In this document: piece after piece, positions 1-5,923 of the stretch
Layout of the letters: the number at the start of each line of letters is the position of its first letter
Position numbering within the stretch: the stretch's first letter is position 1
Source of the DNA: an uncultured Verrucomicrobiales bacterium
GTDB taxonomy: Bacteria > Verrucomicrobiota > Verrucomicrobiia > Verrucomicrobiales > Akkermansiaceae
Length of the DNA stretch: 6,152 nucleotides
Direction: 5' to 3'
Assembly: GCA_937905985.1 (NCBI GenBank)
Contig: CALCWC010000070.1
Coordinates: forward strand, 1 to 6,152
Translations under genes and position numbers: made by a program
The notes under the pieces: model-generated
Databases searched by the model: none
Told to the model about the DNA's origin: nothing
Seen by the model: only the letters and a program-made list of their open reading frames with translations

Positions 1-51
1 GCCTCGGCGTAGCCCGCAGGGCGTAGACGGGTATCGGCACATAACCCCGCC
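1..51 (-). repeat. GC-rich repeat, module C plus tail, copy 1
   Basis: This block matches 195-245 with about 5 differences over 51 bases. The first 32 bases (module C) differ at a single position. The tail at 36-51, read on the minus strand, matches 3897-3912 apart from two bases. The block is probably cut by the window edge, so its true left boundary is unknown. It is non-coding and belongs to the modular family also found at 3798-4092. Strand is given relative to the copies downstream of the large gene. Confidence 0.8.
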
Positions 52-72
52 TTGCCTGCCACGGCGTTTTAT

Positions 73-120
73 CTCGGCGTAGCTTCAGCGAAGACGGAAG
101 CGCAACGCGCGAAGACGGGT
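73..120 (-). repeat. Diverged module C-like repeat
   Basis: The block opens with the same CTCGGCGTAGC as module C (1-32 and 195-226) and ends with the same GACGGGT, but the middle differs. It carries an internal direct repeat CGAAGACGG (89-97 and 110-118). Small self-complementary pieces are also present, for example GCTTC at 82-86 against GAAGC at 97-101. It is best read as a degenerate or variant copy of module C. Nothing suggests that it codes for protein. Confidence 0.55.
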
Positions 121-125
121 GCGGG

Positions 126-160
126 GTGGATACGGTGTGGGCGTGCGCAACCCACCACAT
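126..160 (-). repeat. Repeat module A, minus-strand copy
   Basis: Its reverse complement matches 4035-4069 at 34 of 35 bases and 3853-3887 at 31 of 35. This is the best preserved part of the family. It lies in opposite orientation on the two sides of the large secreted-protein gene, so the pair forms a long-range inverted repeat nearly 3.9 kb apart. Confidence 0.85.
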
Positions 161-174
161 CCATTAATACCCCC

Positions 175-191
175 CAACCACGCCCGATACG
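175..191 (-). repeat. Repeat module B, minus-strand copy
   Basis: The reverse complement of these 17 bases is identical to 3917-3933, and its 14-base core recurs at 3798-3811. Read on the minus strand, module B is followed by module A (160 down to 126). The same B-then-A order occurs on the plus strand downstream of the large gene, so module order is kept as well as sequence. Confidence 0.75.
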
Positions 192-194
192 CTT

Positions 195-245
195 GCCTCG
201 GCGTAGCCCGCAGAGCGTAGACGGGTCTCAGCACGCAACCCCGCC
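195..245 (-). repeat. GC-rich repeat, module C plus tail, copy 2
   Basis: This is the second copy of the 1-51 block, about 194 bases away in the same orientation. Its end (231-245), read on the minus strand, is identical to 3897-3911. At 3897-3933 the tail runs almost directly into module B, whereas here the 32-base module C sits between tail and module B. Module C therefore behaves like an optional insert in the repeat. Confidence 0.8.
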
Positions 246-268
246 CCCGGCGGGGTGGATACGGTGTG
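239..268 (-). repeat. Hairpin core with partial module A
   Basis: CCCCGCC (239-245) pairs with GGCGGGG (249-255) around a three-base loop, giving a 7-bp GC hairpin. It is followed by 13 bases that are the reverse complement of the end of module A. Read on the minus strand, the block matches 4057-4085 except in the loop, which is GGG here and CCC there. The repeat array stops just after this point and gives way to very AT-rich DNA. Confidence 0.75.
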
Positions 269-327
269 CTCAAAAATAATTTAGAAACCTGAATTAATTA
301 AAAAAATTAAATAAAACAACATTTGTG

Positions 328-355
328 TTGACTTTTGGTAAAAAATCTATATTTT
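328..355 (+). promoter_or_regulatory. Promoter of the large PEP-CTERM gene
   Basis: TTGACT (328-333, 5 of 6 to the -35 consensus) is separated by 16 bases from TATTTT (350-355, 4 of 6 to the -10). TATATT at 348-353 is an alternative -10 with a short 14-base spacer. The 50 bases upstream (about 275-325) are almost all A and T and could act as an UP element. Transcription would begin near 362, leaving a leader of about 20 bases before ATG 382. This placement argues against GTG 325, which would lie upstream of the promoter. Confidence 0.6.
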
Positions 356-381
356 CGCTCCTCACACTTTACCTACGCAAC

Positions 382-477
382 ATGAGATTACGCCTGTCTA
401 AACGATTTTACGCGGCTCTGATGGCGGCTATCGCATCCGTCACCTTCACTTTCTCCGTGCAGCAGGCCGCTGCTGCG
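382..477 (+). other. Signal peptide coding region
   Basis: Residues 1-32 of the large protein show the three-part pattern of a Sec signal peptide: positive residues R2, R4, K7 and R8, a hydrophobic core at 9-26, and a small-residue cleavage zone of four alanines at 29-32. Cleavage is probable near residue 31 or 32. No lipobox cysteine is present, so this is not a lipoprotein signal. Confidence 0.85.
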
Positions 478-3400
478 GAGCAGGTGGACGCCTCTGCTTC
501 CTCCGAGACCGAAACGGCCATGGCCGTGGAGGCCAGCGGCGACAAGGAGGCCAGCGAGGCTCAGGAATTCGAGGGGGTTCTTGCGGAAGAGGAGAACCGC
601 GAGCCCGATTCCGCTCCCGCCGTTTCCGTCGGCTTCAACGGCATCATTGGCAGTAGCGATGCCTTCGATTTCCTGGGCGGCAGCGAGAACGTCGGTAATC
701 TTGACAGCGCTTCACAGCAGCAGGCCGGGGCACAGTCCGCCGCCTCCTCCGCTTCTCTTCCCTCCAATGAGCTGGGTTTCACCGCGAACGCCTGCGCCGA
801 CAGCATCGCCGAAGCTTTGGTGGACGTCGCGGCTCCCTCCGTGCCCGCCGCAATCGCTTCCGAGCTTAAGCTGACCACGCCCGCCAAGTCTACCTCCTCC
901 GGGAGCTCTTCCTCGTCCAGCGACGATTATTCCTCCGTCGCCGACGCCTCGACTGTCAGTGGCAGCGCGTGGAACGCCTCATACGGCTCCCATATCTCTG
1001 CCCCCGCTTTCCGCTCCCTCTCTTCCAAGGCTCCCAGCAATTTCGCGGCTGCCAATGGAACGGGCTCTTCCCTCGTCATTGCCTCTCCCGTCGGCGACTC
1101 CGTTCCCCTGCTCGGCGCAGATGAACAGACCTGGATTTTCAGATTCGACAACGGCGTGGAGACAACGCCTTTCTACAAGCAGGATTCCTACGATTTGAGG
1201 GTTGCTGAGGGACATACAGAAGGCGTCATCACCTTCAATCCGGAGTACTCGACCACCCTGCCGGTTCAAGGCGCATTCGTGATGACAGGTGAGAAGTTCA
1301 TTATTGACACCAATGGCGTGAGTGTTGTCTTTGACCAGCCGATGGGAAACTACGGCACCGCGTTCACCGTCCGAGACAGCAGTGACGACAAGAAAGGCAA
1401 GATTATTGCTAATGGTGCCGCCGCCTTCAAGTCCCTGTATGTGGAGTCCGGTGCGATGGAGATTAACTCGCAGATTGGCGTGCTCGAACAGTTGCGCGTT
1501 GGTGGCGAATATGCAATTATCACGCTGAATGAGAACGGCAGGCTTCTCCTTACGCAGCAGGTTGAATGCGGAGGCGGCACCATCAACTTGTATGGTACCG
1601 TAGATGCTTCCAACCTGCCCCCGGCGGTGGCAGCGGTAATCGGCATTACGTTTGTTGGTTTGGATGGCAAAGACAGTACTAGCGGTTTCTTAGGCTTTGA
1701 AAAAGGTCAAGGTATAGACTCTGTTACATGGAACTTGGGGAAGGCGGGCTCAACAGCCAAAGAAATCAACGTTGGTGGTAATGCCAAGGTTCTCGTGGGT
1801 ACGAGCGATTTTAAAATCCTCTCAACTGAGGACAACCCCATGCCCCACGTGACCTTGGAGGACACGGACATGCGTCTCTGGTTCCAGAATGGCGGAAAGC
1901 TGGAGTCCATTATTAATGTGGTGCAAAAAGCCAGTGACGAAGCCCATGTATTAGCGAGTTTCCTCGTCACCGGTGGAGAAGTTAATCCGGTAGACGGGAA
2001 GAGGGGAACACTCACAGAAATTCACGTTGACGATCAGTTGTTCGTAGAGAATGTTATCTATGTTGCGCGCGGCGCAGGGGCATATATTCAACTGATCGGC
2101 AAGGATTCGGGGGAATGGTGGGCACCTTATAGCACGCAGGGCAGTGTTGGCCAGTTAAAATGTTTGGATGGATCCTACACGCAAATAACAAGCTTCTACC
2201 ACCAGGATAATCCTGTTACGGATGCAGCCATCATTGGTCAAAATGTCGTTATCAAGGCACTTCGCTCTGAAGACCCCTATCTAGCTGTGTATGATACTAT
2301 GTGGTGTGAGAATCCCACCTTCGCTCCTGCCAATATGATAGTCGAGTCAACATCTTCCGGCACAATTTACGCGGATATCAAGCCTTATTTCGGCTATTTC
2401 GATGGCGTGGATTATTGGGAATCTGATCCGTCTCAAAGTAAGTATTATCGATTGGGAACATACGATATCAAGGGAGAACTCACGCTTGCTGATGGTTTTG
2501 TTATGGATTTTTCCATAGGTGAGGGTGCAGCCACGTGGACATACACGACAAGCGAAGGCGTGCAAAATGAGTTGTATACACACCTGTTTGTTTCAAATGA
2601 AGGTGGCGTGATAAAACTCGGAAATGGGTCAAAATTCCTCGCATCGACGATTGATAATGCCACTGCTCGTTTGACTGGAGATCTGACTAATCTTGATACT
2701 TCGCGCAATACTCAAACACCTGAAAATCGCAACACAGTCAACGGTACCCTTACGATTTCTTCGGAAGGCCAGGCCACCTTAACGTACACTGGCGATGATA
2801 CCTCAGAGGAAGGGGTCGATATACGCAGCAACTACACGACGCGAAACCAGAAATTTAAAATTACAAACGCAACCCTTACCGTTTCTGATTACGCTCCCGT
2901 ATATAATGAAGAATATCCTCTGTATGTAAGAGCCTATTCCGACACCACCGTGAGCAACGAGCTGAGCGGCAGCAGCGTGATTAACGACAAGGCCGAATCA
3001 CACGATTCTCTCACCCTGGACAACAAAAATGCTGGGGATGTGGATTTGGATCTGGTATACGCCAAAGAAGGTGACATTATCATCACGAACAAGGATGAAG
3101 TGACTGCGGATACGGTTCGGATTGCAGCTGAGCGCATGGTAGCTGCAGTCAAGGCGGATTCATTCACGCAGCAAGCAACAAACGCCACGCTGACGGTGGG
3201 GAACCTGCTTCAGGCCGAGGGTGGACCCACCGAGGATAAGGCTGGTACTGCATCCAAGGTGAAAGCCGATGTCGTTCTCCTTGAAGGTGCCACCCTCGAC
3301 GTCTCCAACGCTCTCGGTAAGGGCGGTTTGGATCTCACCGGCGGCGAGCTCACCATCAGCACGGGTGCCACGCTCTCCTCGAACGACATTGCCAGAATCT

Positions 3401-3711
3401 ACAATATGGAAATTGGCGAGATGTACGACCTGGCCTTCAACGTGGCCAAGTTCAATGGCACAACAGAAAACAGCGGCTTCAATGACGATGGCTCAATGTT
3501 CGGACATCCCACTGACGCCAGCGTGTTGTTCGGCGACGGCCAGTTCTGGAAGGGTGAGTACTATGTGTGCTACTCCGGCAGCGACAACGGCGGCAACGGC
3601 AGCAACGTGGGTACGGTGTATTTGTACAAGGCCACGCCTGAACCCACCACGGGCACGCTGAGCCTGCTGGCGCTGGCCGCGCTTGCGGCGCGCAGACGCC
3701 GCAAAGGCTAA
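382..3711 (+). CDS. Large secreted PEP-CTERM-anchored surface protein
   Basis: The gene encodes 1109 residues, probably an exported and surface-sorted protein. I know no specific function for it. Residues 1-32 form a signal peptide: basic start RLRLSKR, hydrophobic stretch to about 26, and an AAAA cleavage region. Residues 33 to about 245 are Ala/Ser/Glu-rich and low in complexity, with a serine run near 170-182. The long centre is beta-rich and resembles autotransporter or beta-solenoid passengers. G(E/T)LT(I/L) recurs at 698, 788 and 988, and NATLTV at 829 and 934. The C-terminus has Pro-Glu-Pro at 1086-1088, a Leu/Ala membrane segment at 1093-1103 and RRRRKG at the end, which is the tail read by exosortase-type systems. 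ATG 382 is preferred over in-frame GTG 325 because the signal peptide and promoter both fit it. No Shine-Dalgarno sequence is visible. Base composition is GC-rich at both ends and AT-richer in the centre. A role as adhesin or extracellular matrix protein is inference. Confidence 0.9.
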   Translation: MRLRLSKRFYAALMAAIASVTFTFSVQQAAAAEQVDASASSETETAMAVEASGDKEASEAQEFEGVLAEEENREPDSAPAVSVGFNGIIGSSDAFDFLGGSENVGNLDSASQQQAGAQSAASSASLPSNELGFTANACADSIAEALVDVAAPSVPAAIASELKLTTPAKSTSSGSSSSSSDDYSSVADASTVSGSAWNASYGSHISAPAFRSLSSKAPSNFAAANGTGSSLVIASPVGDSVPLLGADEQTWIFRFDNGVETTPFYKQDSYDLRVAEGHTEGVITFNPEYSTTLPVQGAFVMTGEKFIIDTNGVSVVFDQPMGNYGTAFTVRDSSDDKKGKIIANGAAAFKSLYVESGAMEINSQIGVLEQLRVGGEYAIITLNENGRLLLTQQVECGGGTINLYGTVDASNLPPAVAAVIGITFVGLDGKDSTSGFLGFEKGQGIDSVTWNLGKAGSTAKEINVGGNAKVLVGTSDFKILSTEDNPMPHVTLEDTDMRLWFQNGGKLESIINVVQKASDEAHVLASFLVTGGEVNPVDGKRGTLTEIHVDDQLFVENVIYVARGAGAYIQLIGKDSGEWWAPYSTQGSVGQLKCLDGSYTQITSFYHQDNPVTDAAIIGQNVVIKALRSEDPYLAVYDTMWCENPTFAPANMIVESTSSGTIYADIKPYFGYFDGVDYWESDPSQSKYYRLGTYDIKGELTLADGFVMDFSIGEGAATWTYTTSEGVQNELYTHLFVSNEGGVIKLGNGSKFLASTIDNATARLTGDLTNLDTSRNTQTPENRNTVNGTLTISSEGQATLTYTGDDTSEEGVDIRSNYTTRNQKFKITNATLTVSDYAPVYNEEYPLYVRAYSDTTVSNELSGSSVINDKAESHDSLTLDNKNAGDVDLDLVYAKEGDIIITNKDEVTADTVRIAAERMVAAVKADSFTQQATNATLTVGNLLQAEGGPTEDKAGTASKVKADVVLLEGATLDVSNALGKGGLDLTGGELTISTGATLSSNDIARIYNMEIGEMYDLAFNVAKFNGTTENSGFNDDGSMFGHPTDASVLFGDGQFWKGEYYVCYSGSDNGGNGSNVGTVYLYKATPEPTTGTLSLLALAALAARRRRKG
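3631..3708 (+). other. PEP-CTERM sorting tail coding region
   Basis: The last 26 residues hold Thr-Pro-Glu-Pro (1085-1088), a Leu/Ala hydrophobic stretch (1093-1103) and four arginines plus lysine (1104-1108). In known PEP-CTERM systems an exosortase processes proteins at this tail during export. The exosortase gene is not in this window and would be encoded elsewhere. The alanine-rich membrane segment and terminal RRRRK resemble tails from Akkermansia proteins. Confidence 0.88.
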
Positions 3712-3761
3712 TTTACAATTGACAATTTTGTAAGTTAGTCGGCTTTGCCGAAAAGGTTATC

Positions 3762-3798
3762 AAGGCGCATCTGGAGTTTCTCCAGATGCGCCTTTGTT
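3762..3798 (+). terminator. Intrinsic terminator after the PEP-CTERM gene
   Basis: A perfect 14-bp stem pairs 3762-3775 with 3781-3794. One more G-C pair at 3776/3780 would leave a three-T loop. A T-rich run (TTTGTT) follows directly. It lies about 50 bases after the stop codon. Module B of the repeat family begins at 3798, at the end of the T run. Confidence 0.88.
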
Positions 3799-3811
3799 AT
3801 CGGGCGTGGTT
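3798..3811 (+). repeat. Repeat module B, partial copy
   Basis: These 14 bases (TATCGGGCGTGGTT) recur at 3919-3932, 121 bases further on, and in reverse complement at 176-189. They open the plus-strand repeat block. A small GC-rich self-complementary stretch follows (about 3816-3837), and then module A at 3853. Confidence 0.65.
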
Positions 3812-3852
3812 CCGCCGCCGCCCTGCGGGCTTCGGCGTGACAAGGGTAAGGG

Positions 3853-3912
3853 ATGTGGTGGGTTGCGCACGCCGACCGTGTATCCACCCCGCCGTGGGCG
3901 GGGTTGCGTGCC
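3853..3912 (+). repeat. Repeat module A, hairpin core and tail
   Basis: Module A (3853-3887) is the most diverged copy, with 4 of 35 positions changed, all within 3874-3879. It runs into a 7-bp hairpin, CCCCGCC (3887-3893) with GGCGGGG (3897-3903), and then the tail up to 3912. The tail is identical over 15 bases to the reverse complement of 231-245. No module C follows here, unlike the copies on the left side. Confidence 0.8.
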
Positions 3913-3916
3913 AAAA

Positions 3917-3933
3917 CGTATCGGGCGTGGTTG
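3917..3933 (+). repeat. Repeat module B, full copy
   Basis: The 17 bases are the exact reverse complement of 175-191. Module B starts the second plus-strand unit and is followed by a string of short hairpins rather than directly by module A. Confidence 0.75.
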
Positions 3934-3935
3934 CC

Positions 3936-4008
3936 CCCACGGCTTACGCCGTGGGCTGGAAAATGTGGTCGCCGCAAGGCGGCTCAAGTGAGCGCGCCTA
4001 GCGGCGCG
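3936..4008 (+). repeat. Cluster of three GC-rich hairpins
   Basis: Three separate inverted repeats lie between module B and module A. The first is 8 bp (3936-3943 with 3948-3955, loop TTAC). The second is 5 bp (3971-3975 with 3979-3983). The third is 6 bp (3993-3998 with 4003-4008, loop TAGC). None has a following T run, so they are not typical terminators. I found no matching copy in the left-hand array, so this is a segment unique to this unit. Confidence 0.6.
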
Positions 4009-4034
4009 GGGAGGGGGGATGGTGGGGGTAACAA

Positions 4035-4092
4035 ATGTGGTGGGATGCGCACGCCCACACCGTATCCACCCCGCCCCCGGCGGGGTGGATAC
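4035..4092 (+). repeat. Repeat module A ending in a perfect 14-bp hairpin
   Basis: Module A (4035-4069) matches the reverse complement of 126-160 at 34 of 35 positions. It overlaps a perfect stem of 14 bp, 4062-4075 with 4079-4092, around a three-base CCC loop. The right arm duplicates the end of module A in inverted form, so two half-units appear to meet head to head. The structure ends 44 bases before the rpsB -35 box and could separate transcription or supercoiling domains, though this is speculative. Confidence 0.8.
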
Positions 4093-4136
4093 ACGGTCGG
4101 CCCGTTTGAAAAAAGGGAAATTTCCTGTGAAAAAGG

Positions 4137-4165
4137 TTGACAACGCGTTCATGCGGGTGTATCCT
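4137..4165 (+). promoter_or_regulatory. rpsB-tsf promoter
   Basis: A perfect TTGACA (4137-4142) lies 17 bases from TATCCT (4160-4165, 4 of 6 to the -10 consensus). Spacing is ideal for a sigma70-type promoter. Transcription would begin near 4172. Runs of A just upstream (4109-4114 and 4130-4134) and a 10-base palindrome GGAAATTTCC (4116-4125) sit where an activator or UP element might act. Confidence 0.75.
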
Positions 4166-4171
4166 GCGCGT

Positions 4172-4278
4172 CCCCGCTGATGCTGCCATACCAACAACGG
4201 AAGGCTGGGGGCCAAAGCGCAGCACCTTCCACAACCCCGCGCCTCCTGATACAAGGGGCGCACAACAAAGCAAATACA
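4172..4278 (+). promoter_or_regulatory. Structured 5' leader of rpsB
   Basis: About 107 untranslated bases separate the predicted transcription start from ATG 4279. Two hairpins can be drawn. The first pairs GGAAGG (4199-4204) with CCTTCC (4225-4230), with CTG/CAG continuing the stem across a two-base bulge. The second pairs 4239-4245 with 4255-4261 and includes one G-U pair. S2 represses its own mRNA through the rpsB leader in Escherichia coli, so feedback control is plausible here. No similarity to the E. coli leader is claimed. Confidence 0.45.
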
Positions 4279-4974
4279 ATGATCGACGAACTCATCACCA
4301 AGATGGTGGAAGCCGGCGTGCACTTCGGGCACCAGACCCGCAAGTGGCACCCCAACATGAAGAAGTACATTCTCACCCAGAAGAATGGCATTCACATTGT
4401 GAATCTGGAGGAAACCGAGAAGTGCCTGGACAAGGCATGCGCCTTCCTCTCCGATCTGGCCGCCAAGAACAAGAAGATCCTCTTCGTTGGCTGCAAGCGC
4501 CAGGCCCAGGCTGCCGTTAAGGACGCCGCAGAGGCTACCGGCCAGTACTACGTCAACTTCCGTTGGCTCGGCGGTATGCTCACCAACATGGCCACCATCA
4601 AGAAGAGCATCGCGCGTCTCGACTACCTCGAGAACCTCGACAAGCAGCCCGAGTACAAGTCCATGTCCAAGAAGGAGCTGGCTGCCCTTTCCCGCGAGCG
4701 CGAGAAGCTGCTGCGCAACCTGCAGGGCATCCGCAACATGGGCGGCGCTCCCGACGTGGTGGTGGCCATTGGTGCCGACCACGAGGACATCGCCATCCGC
4801 GAGGCCCACAAGCTGGGCATTCCGGTGATTGTGCTGACGGACACGAACGCCGACCCGGAATCCGTGGACTTCCCGATTCCCGGCAACGACGACGCGGTTC
4901 GCTCCGTGCGCCTGATCCTTTCCGTGCTGGTGGAGGCCATCAACAAGGCCAAGCCCGCTGAAGTCAAAGCCTAA
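4279..4974 (+). CDS. rpsB: 30S ribosomal protein S2
   Basis: This gene encodes ribosomal protein S2 (231 residues; E. coli has 241), a small-subunit protein that joins late and is needed for S1 binding where S1 is present. Family hallmarks are clear: AGVHFGHQTRKWHP at residues 12-25, NGIHIVNLEET just after, FRWLGGMLTN at 94-103, and the signature beginning PDVVVAIGADHEDIA at 158 and ending KLGIPV, followed by DTNADP at 188-193. The start at ATG 4279 fits the family, which begins a few residues before the GVHFGHQ motif. An in-frame ATG at 4180 would add 33 unconserved residues from the leader. There is no Shine-Dalgarno sequence; the bases before the start are A-rich (CAAATACA). tsf follows after 15 bases in the same operon. 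Confidence 0.97.
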   Translation: MIDELITKMVEAGVHFGHQTRKWHPNMKKYILTQKNGIHIVNLEETEKCLDKACAFLSDLAAKNKKILFVGCKRQAQAAVKDAAEATGQYYVNFRWLGGMLTNMATIKKSIARLDYLENLDKQPEYKSMSKKELAALSREREKLLRNLQGIRNMGGAPDVVVAIGADHEDIAIREAHKLGIPVIVLTDTNADPESVDFPIPGNDDAVRSVRLILSVLVEAINKAKPAEVKA

Positions 4975-4989
4975 ATCACACATACAACC

Positions 4990-5856
4990 ATGGCTGATAT
5001 TACACCCGCAATGGTCAAGGAGCTGCGCGTCATGACCGACGCCGGCATGATGGACTGCAAGAACGCCCTCGTGGAGTGCGGCGGCAACATGGACGAAGCC
5101 GTCAAGTACCTCCGTGAGAAGGGCATTGCCAAGGCCGCCAAGAAGGCTGACCGCGAGGCCAAGGAAGGTATCGTGGCCACCATCGTGGAGGGCAAGGACG
5201 GCATCATCTACGAAATCAACTGCGAGACCGACTTCTGCGCCAAGGGCGACAAGTTCAAGAACCTCGTCGCGGAAATCGGCGCCGCCCTCAAGGCGTCCGA
5301 TGTGACGACGGTTGAGGCCGCCCAGCAGGTTGCCATCAACGGCACCACGGTGGAGAAGTACCTGGCGGAGCAGTGCGCCGCCATCGGCGAGAACATGAAG
5401 TTCCGCAAGTTCGCCCGCTACACCATGAGCGGCGAGGGCACCCTGGCCTCCTACATCCACATGGGCGGCAAGGTGGGCGTGCTCCTGCAGGTTTCCTGCG
5501 GCAACGCCGCCACCGCCAGCAACGAGGAGTTCCTCACCATGTGCAAGGACCTCACGCTGCACATTGCCGCCTGCGCTCCCAAGAGCGTGGACTCCAGCTC
5601 GCTGGATCCGGCGTTCGTGGCGGAGGAGCAGGAGATTGCCAAGGCCCAGCTGCTGGCGGAAGGCAAGCCCGAGGCCCTGCTGGAGAAGATTCTTCCCGGC
5701 AAGCTCAAGGCCCTCTACAAGCAGAGCTGCCTGCTGAGCCAGGAGTTCGTGAAGGATCCCTCCGTCTCCGTGGAGAAGCTTGTGGCCGACACCGGCAAGA
5801 AGCTCGGCGACACCGTCACCGTGGTTTCCTTCCAGCGCTTCCAGCTTGGCGCCTAA
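4990..5856 (+). CDS. tsf: Translation elongation factor Ts
   Basis: EF-Ts is the nucleotide exchange factor that releases GDP from EF-Tu so it can be reloaded with GTP. The protein is 288 residues, close to E. coli EF-Ts (283). The N-terminal UBA-like domain (about 4-45) contains the signature TDAGMMDCKNAL at 16-27 and ends in YLREKG. The second signature, NCETDFCAKGDKF, begins at residue 77. It contains the TDF residues that contact EF-Tu near the magnesium site, but the valine that usually follows is cysteine 83. The dimerisation and C-terminal parts follow, ending FQRFQLGA. The gene sits 15 bases after rpsB and shares its promoter. No Shine-Dalgarno sequence is visible before ATG (CATACAACC). 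A strong terminator follows 24 bases after the stop, so the operon has only two genes. Confidence 0.97.
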   Translation: MADITPAMVKELRVMTDAGMMDCKNALVECGGNMDEAVKYLREKGIAKAAKKADREAKEGIVATIVEGKDGIIYEINCETDFCAKGDKFKNLVAEIGAALKASDVTTVEAAQQVAINGTTVEKYLAEQCAAIGENMKFRKFARYTMSGEGTLASYIHMGGKVGVLLQVSCGNAATASNEEFLTMCKDLTLHIAACAPKSVDSSSLDPAFVAEEQEIAKAQLLAEGKPEALLEKILPGKLKALYKQSCLLSQEFVKDPSVSVEKLVADTGKKLGDTVTVVSFQRFQLGA

Positions 5857-5880
5857 GCCCGAGCAAGCATCATCCCTTCA

Positions 5881-5913
5881 ACCGCACCGCCCACAAAGCG
5901 GTGCGGTTTTTTT
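5881..5913 (+). terminator. Intrinsic terminator of the rpsB-tsf operon
   Basis: A perfect 10-bp stem pairs ACCGCACCGC (5881-5890) with GCGGTGCGGT (5898-5907) around a seven-base loop. Seven T residues follow (5907-5913, the first also pairing in the stem). It lies shortly after the tsf stop codon and separates the operon from the next gene. Confidence 0.93.
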
Positions 5914-5923
5914 GTCACGCAAC

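Noticed and set aside
52..279. Short open frames inside the left repeat array
   Set aside because: Their translations (with recurring GWIRCGRA or VSTPP-like peptides) come from the repeat modules themselves and appear again from the right-hand array. No start signal or conserved domain is visible.
3719..3724. TTGACA after the large gene as a promoter -35 box
   Set aside because: No -10-like hexamer lies 16-18 bases downstream, and the terminator hairpin follows at once. It is part of a small direct repeat, ACAATT-G-ACAATT (3715-3727).
126..4069. Insertion sequence or composite transposon spanning the large gene
   Set aside because: There is no transposase or integrase, no target-site duplication could be identified, and the repeats are internally modular rather than clean terminal inverted repeats.
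3798..4092. CRISPR array
   Set aside because: The repeats are not evenly spaced, the units are modular with hairpins, the spacers vary from a few bases to about 100, and no cas gene is present.
3786..4140. Several small plus-strand frames between the terminator and the rpsB promoter
   Set aside because: They are translations of GC-rich repeats and hairpins in competing frames. None has a promoter or a plausible protein composition.
3760..5562. A 600-residue open frame on the minus strand, antisense to rpsB and most of tsf
   Set aside because: It lies opposite two certain housekeeping genes whose GC-rich third positions keep that frame open. Its translation is low-complexity Val/Leu/Gly/His and then runs through the repeat array and terminator region.
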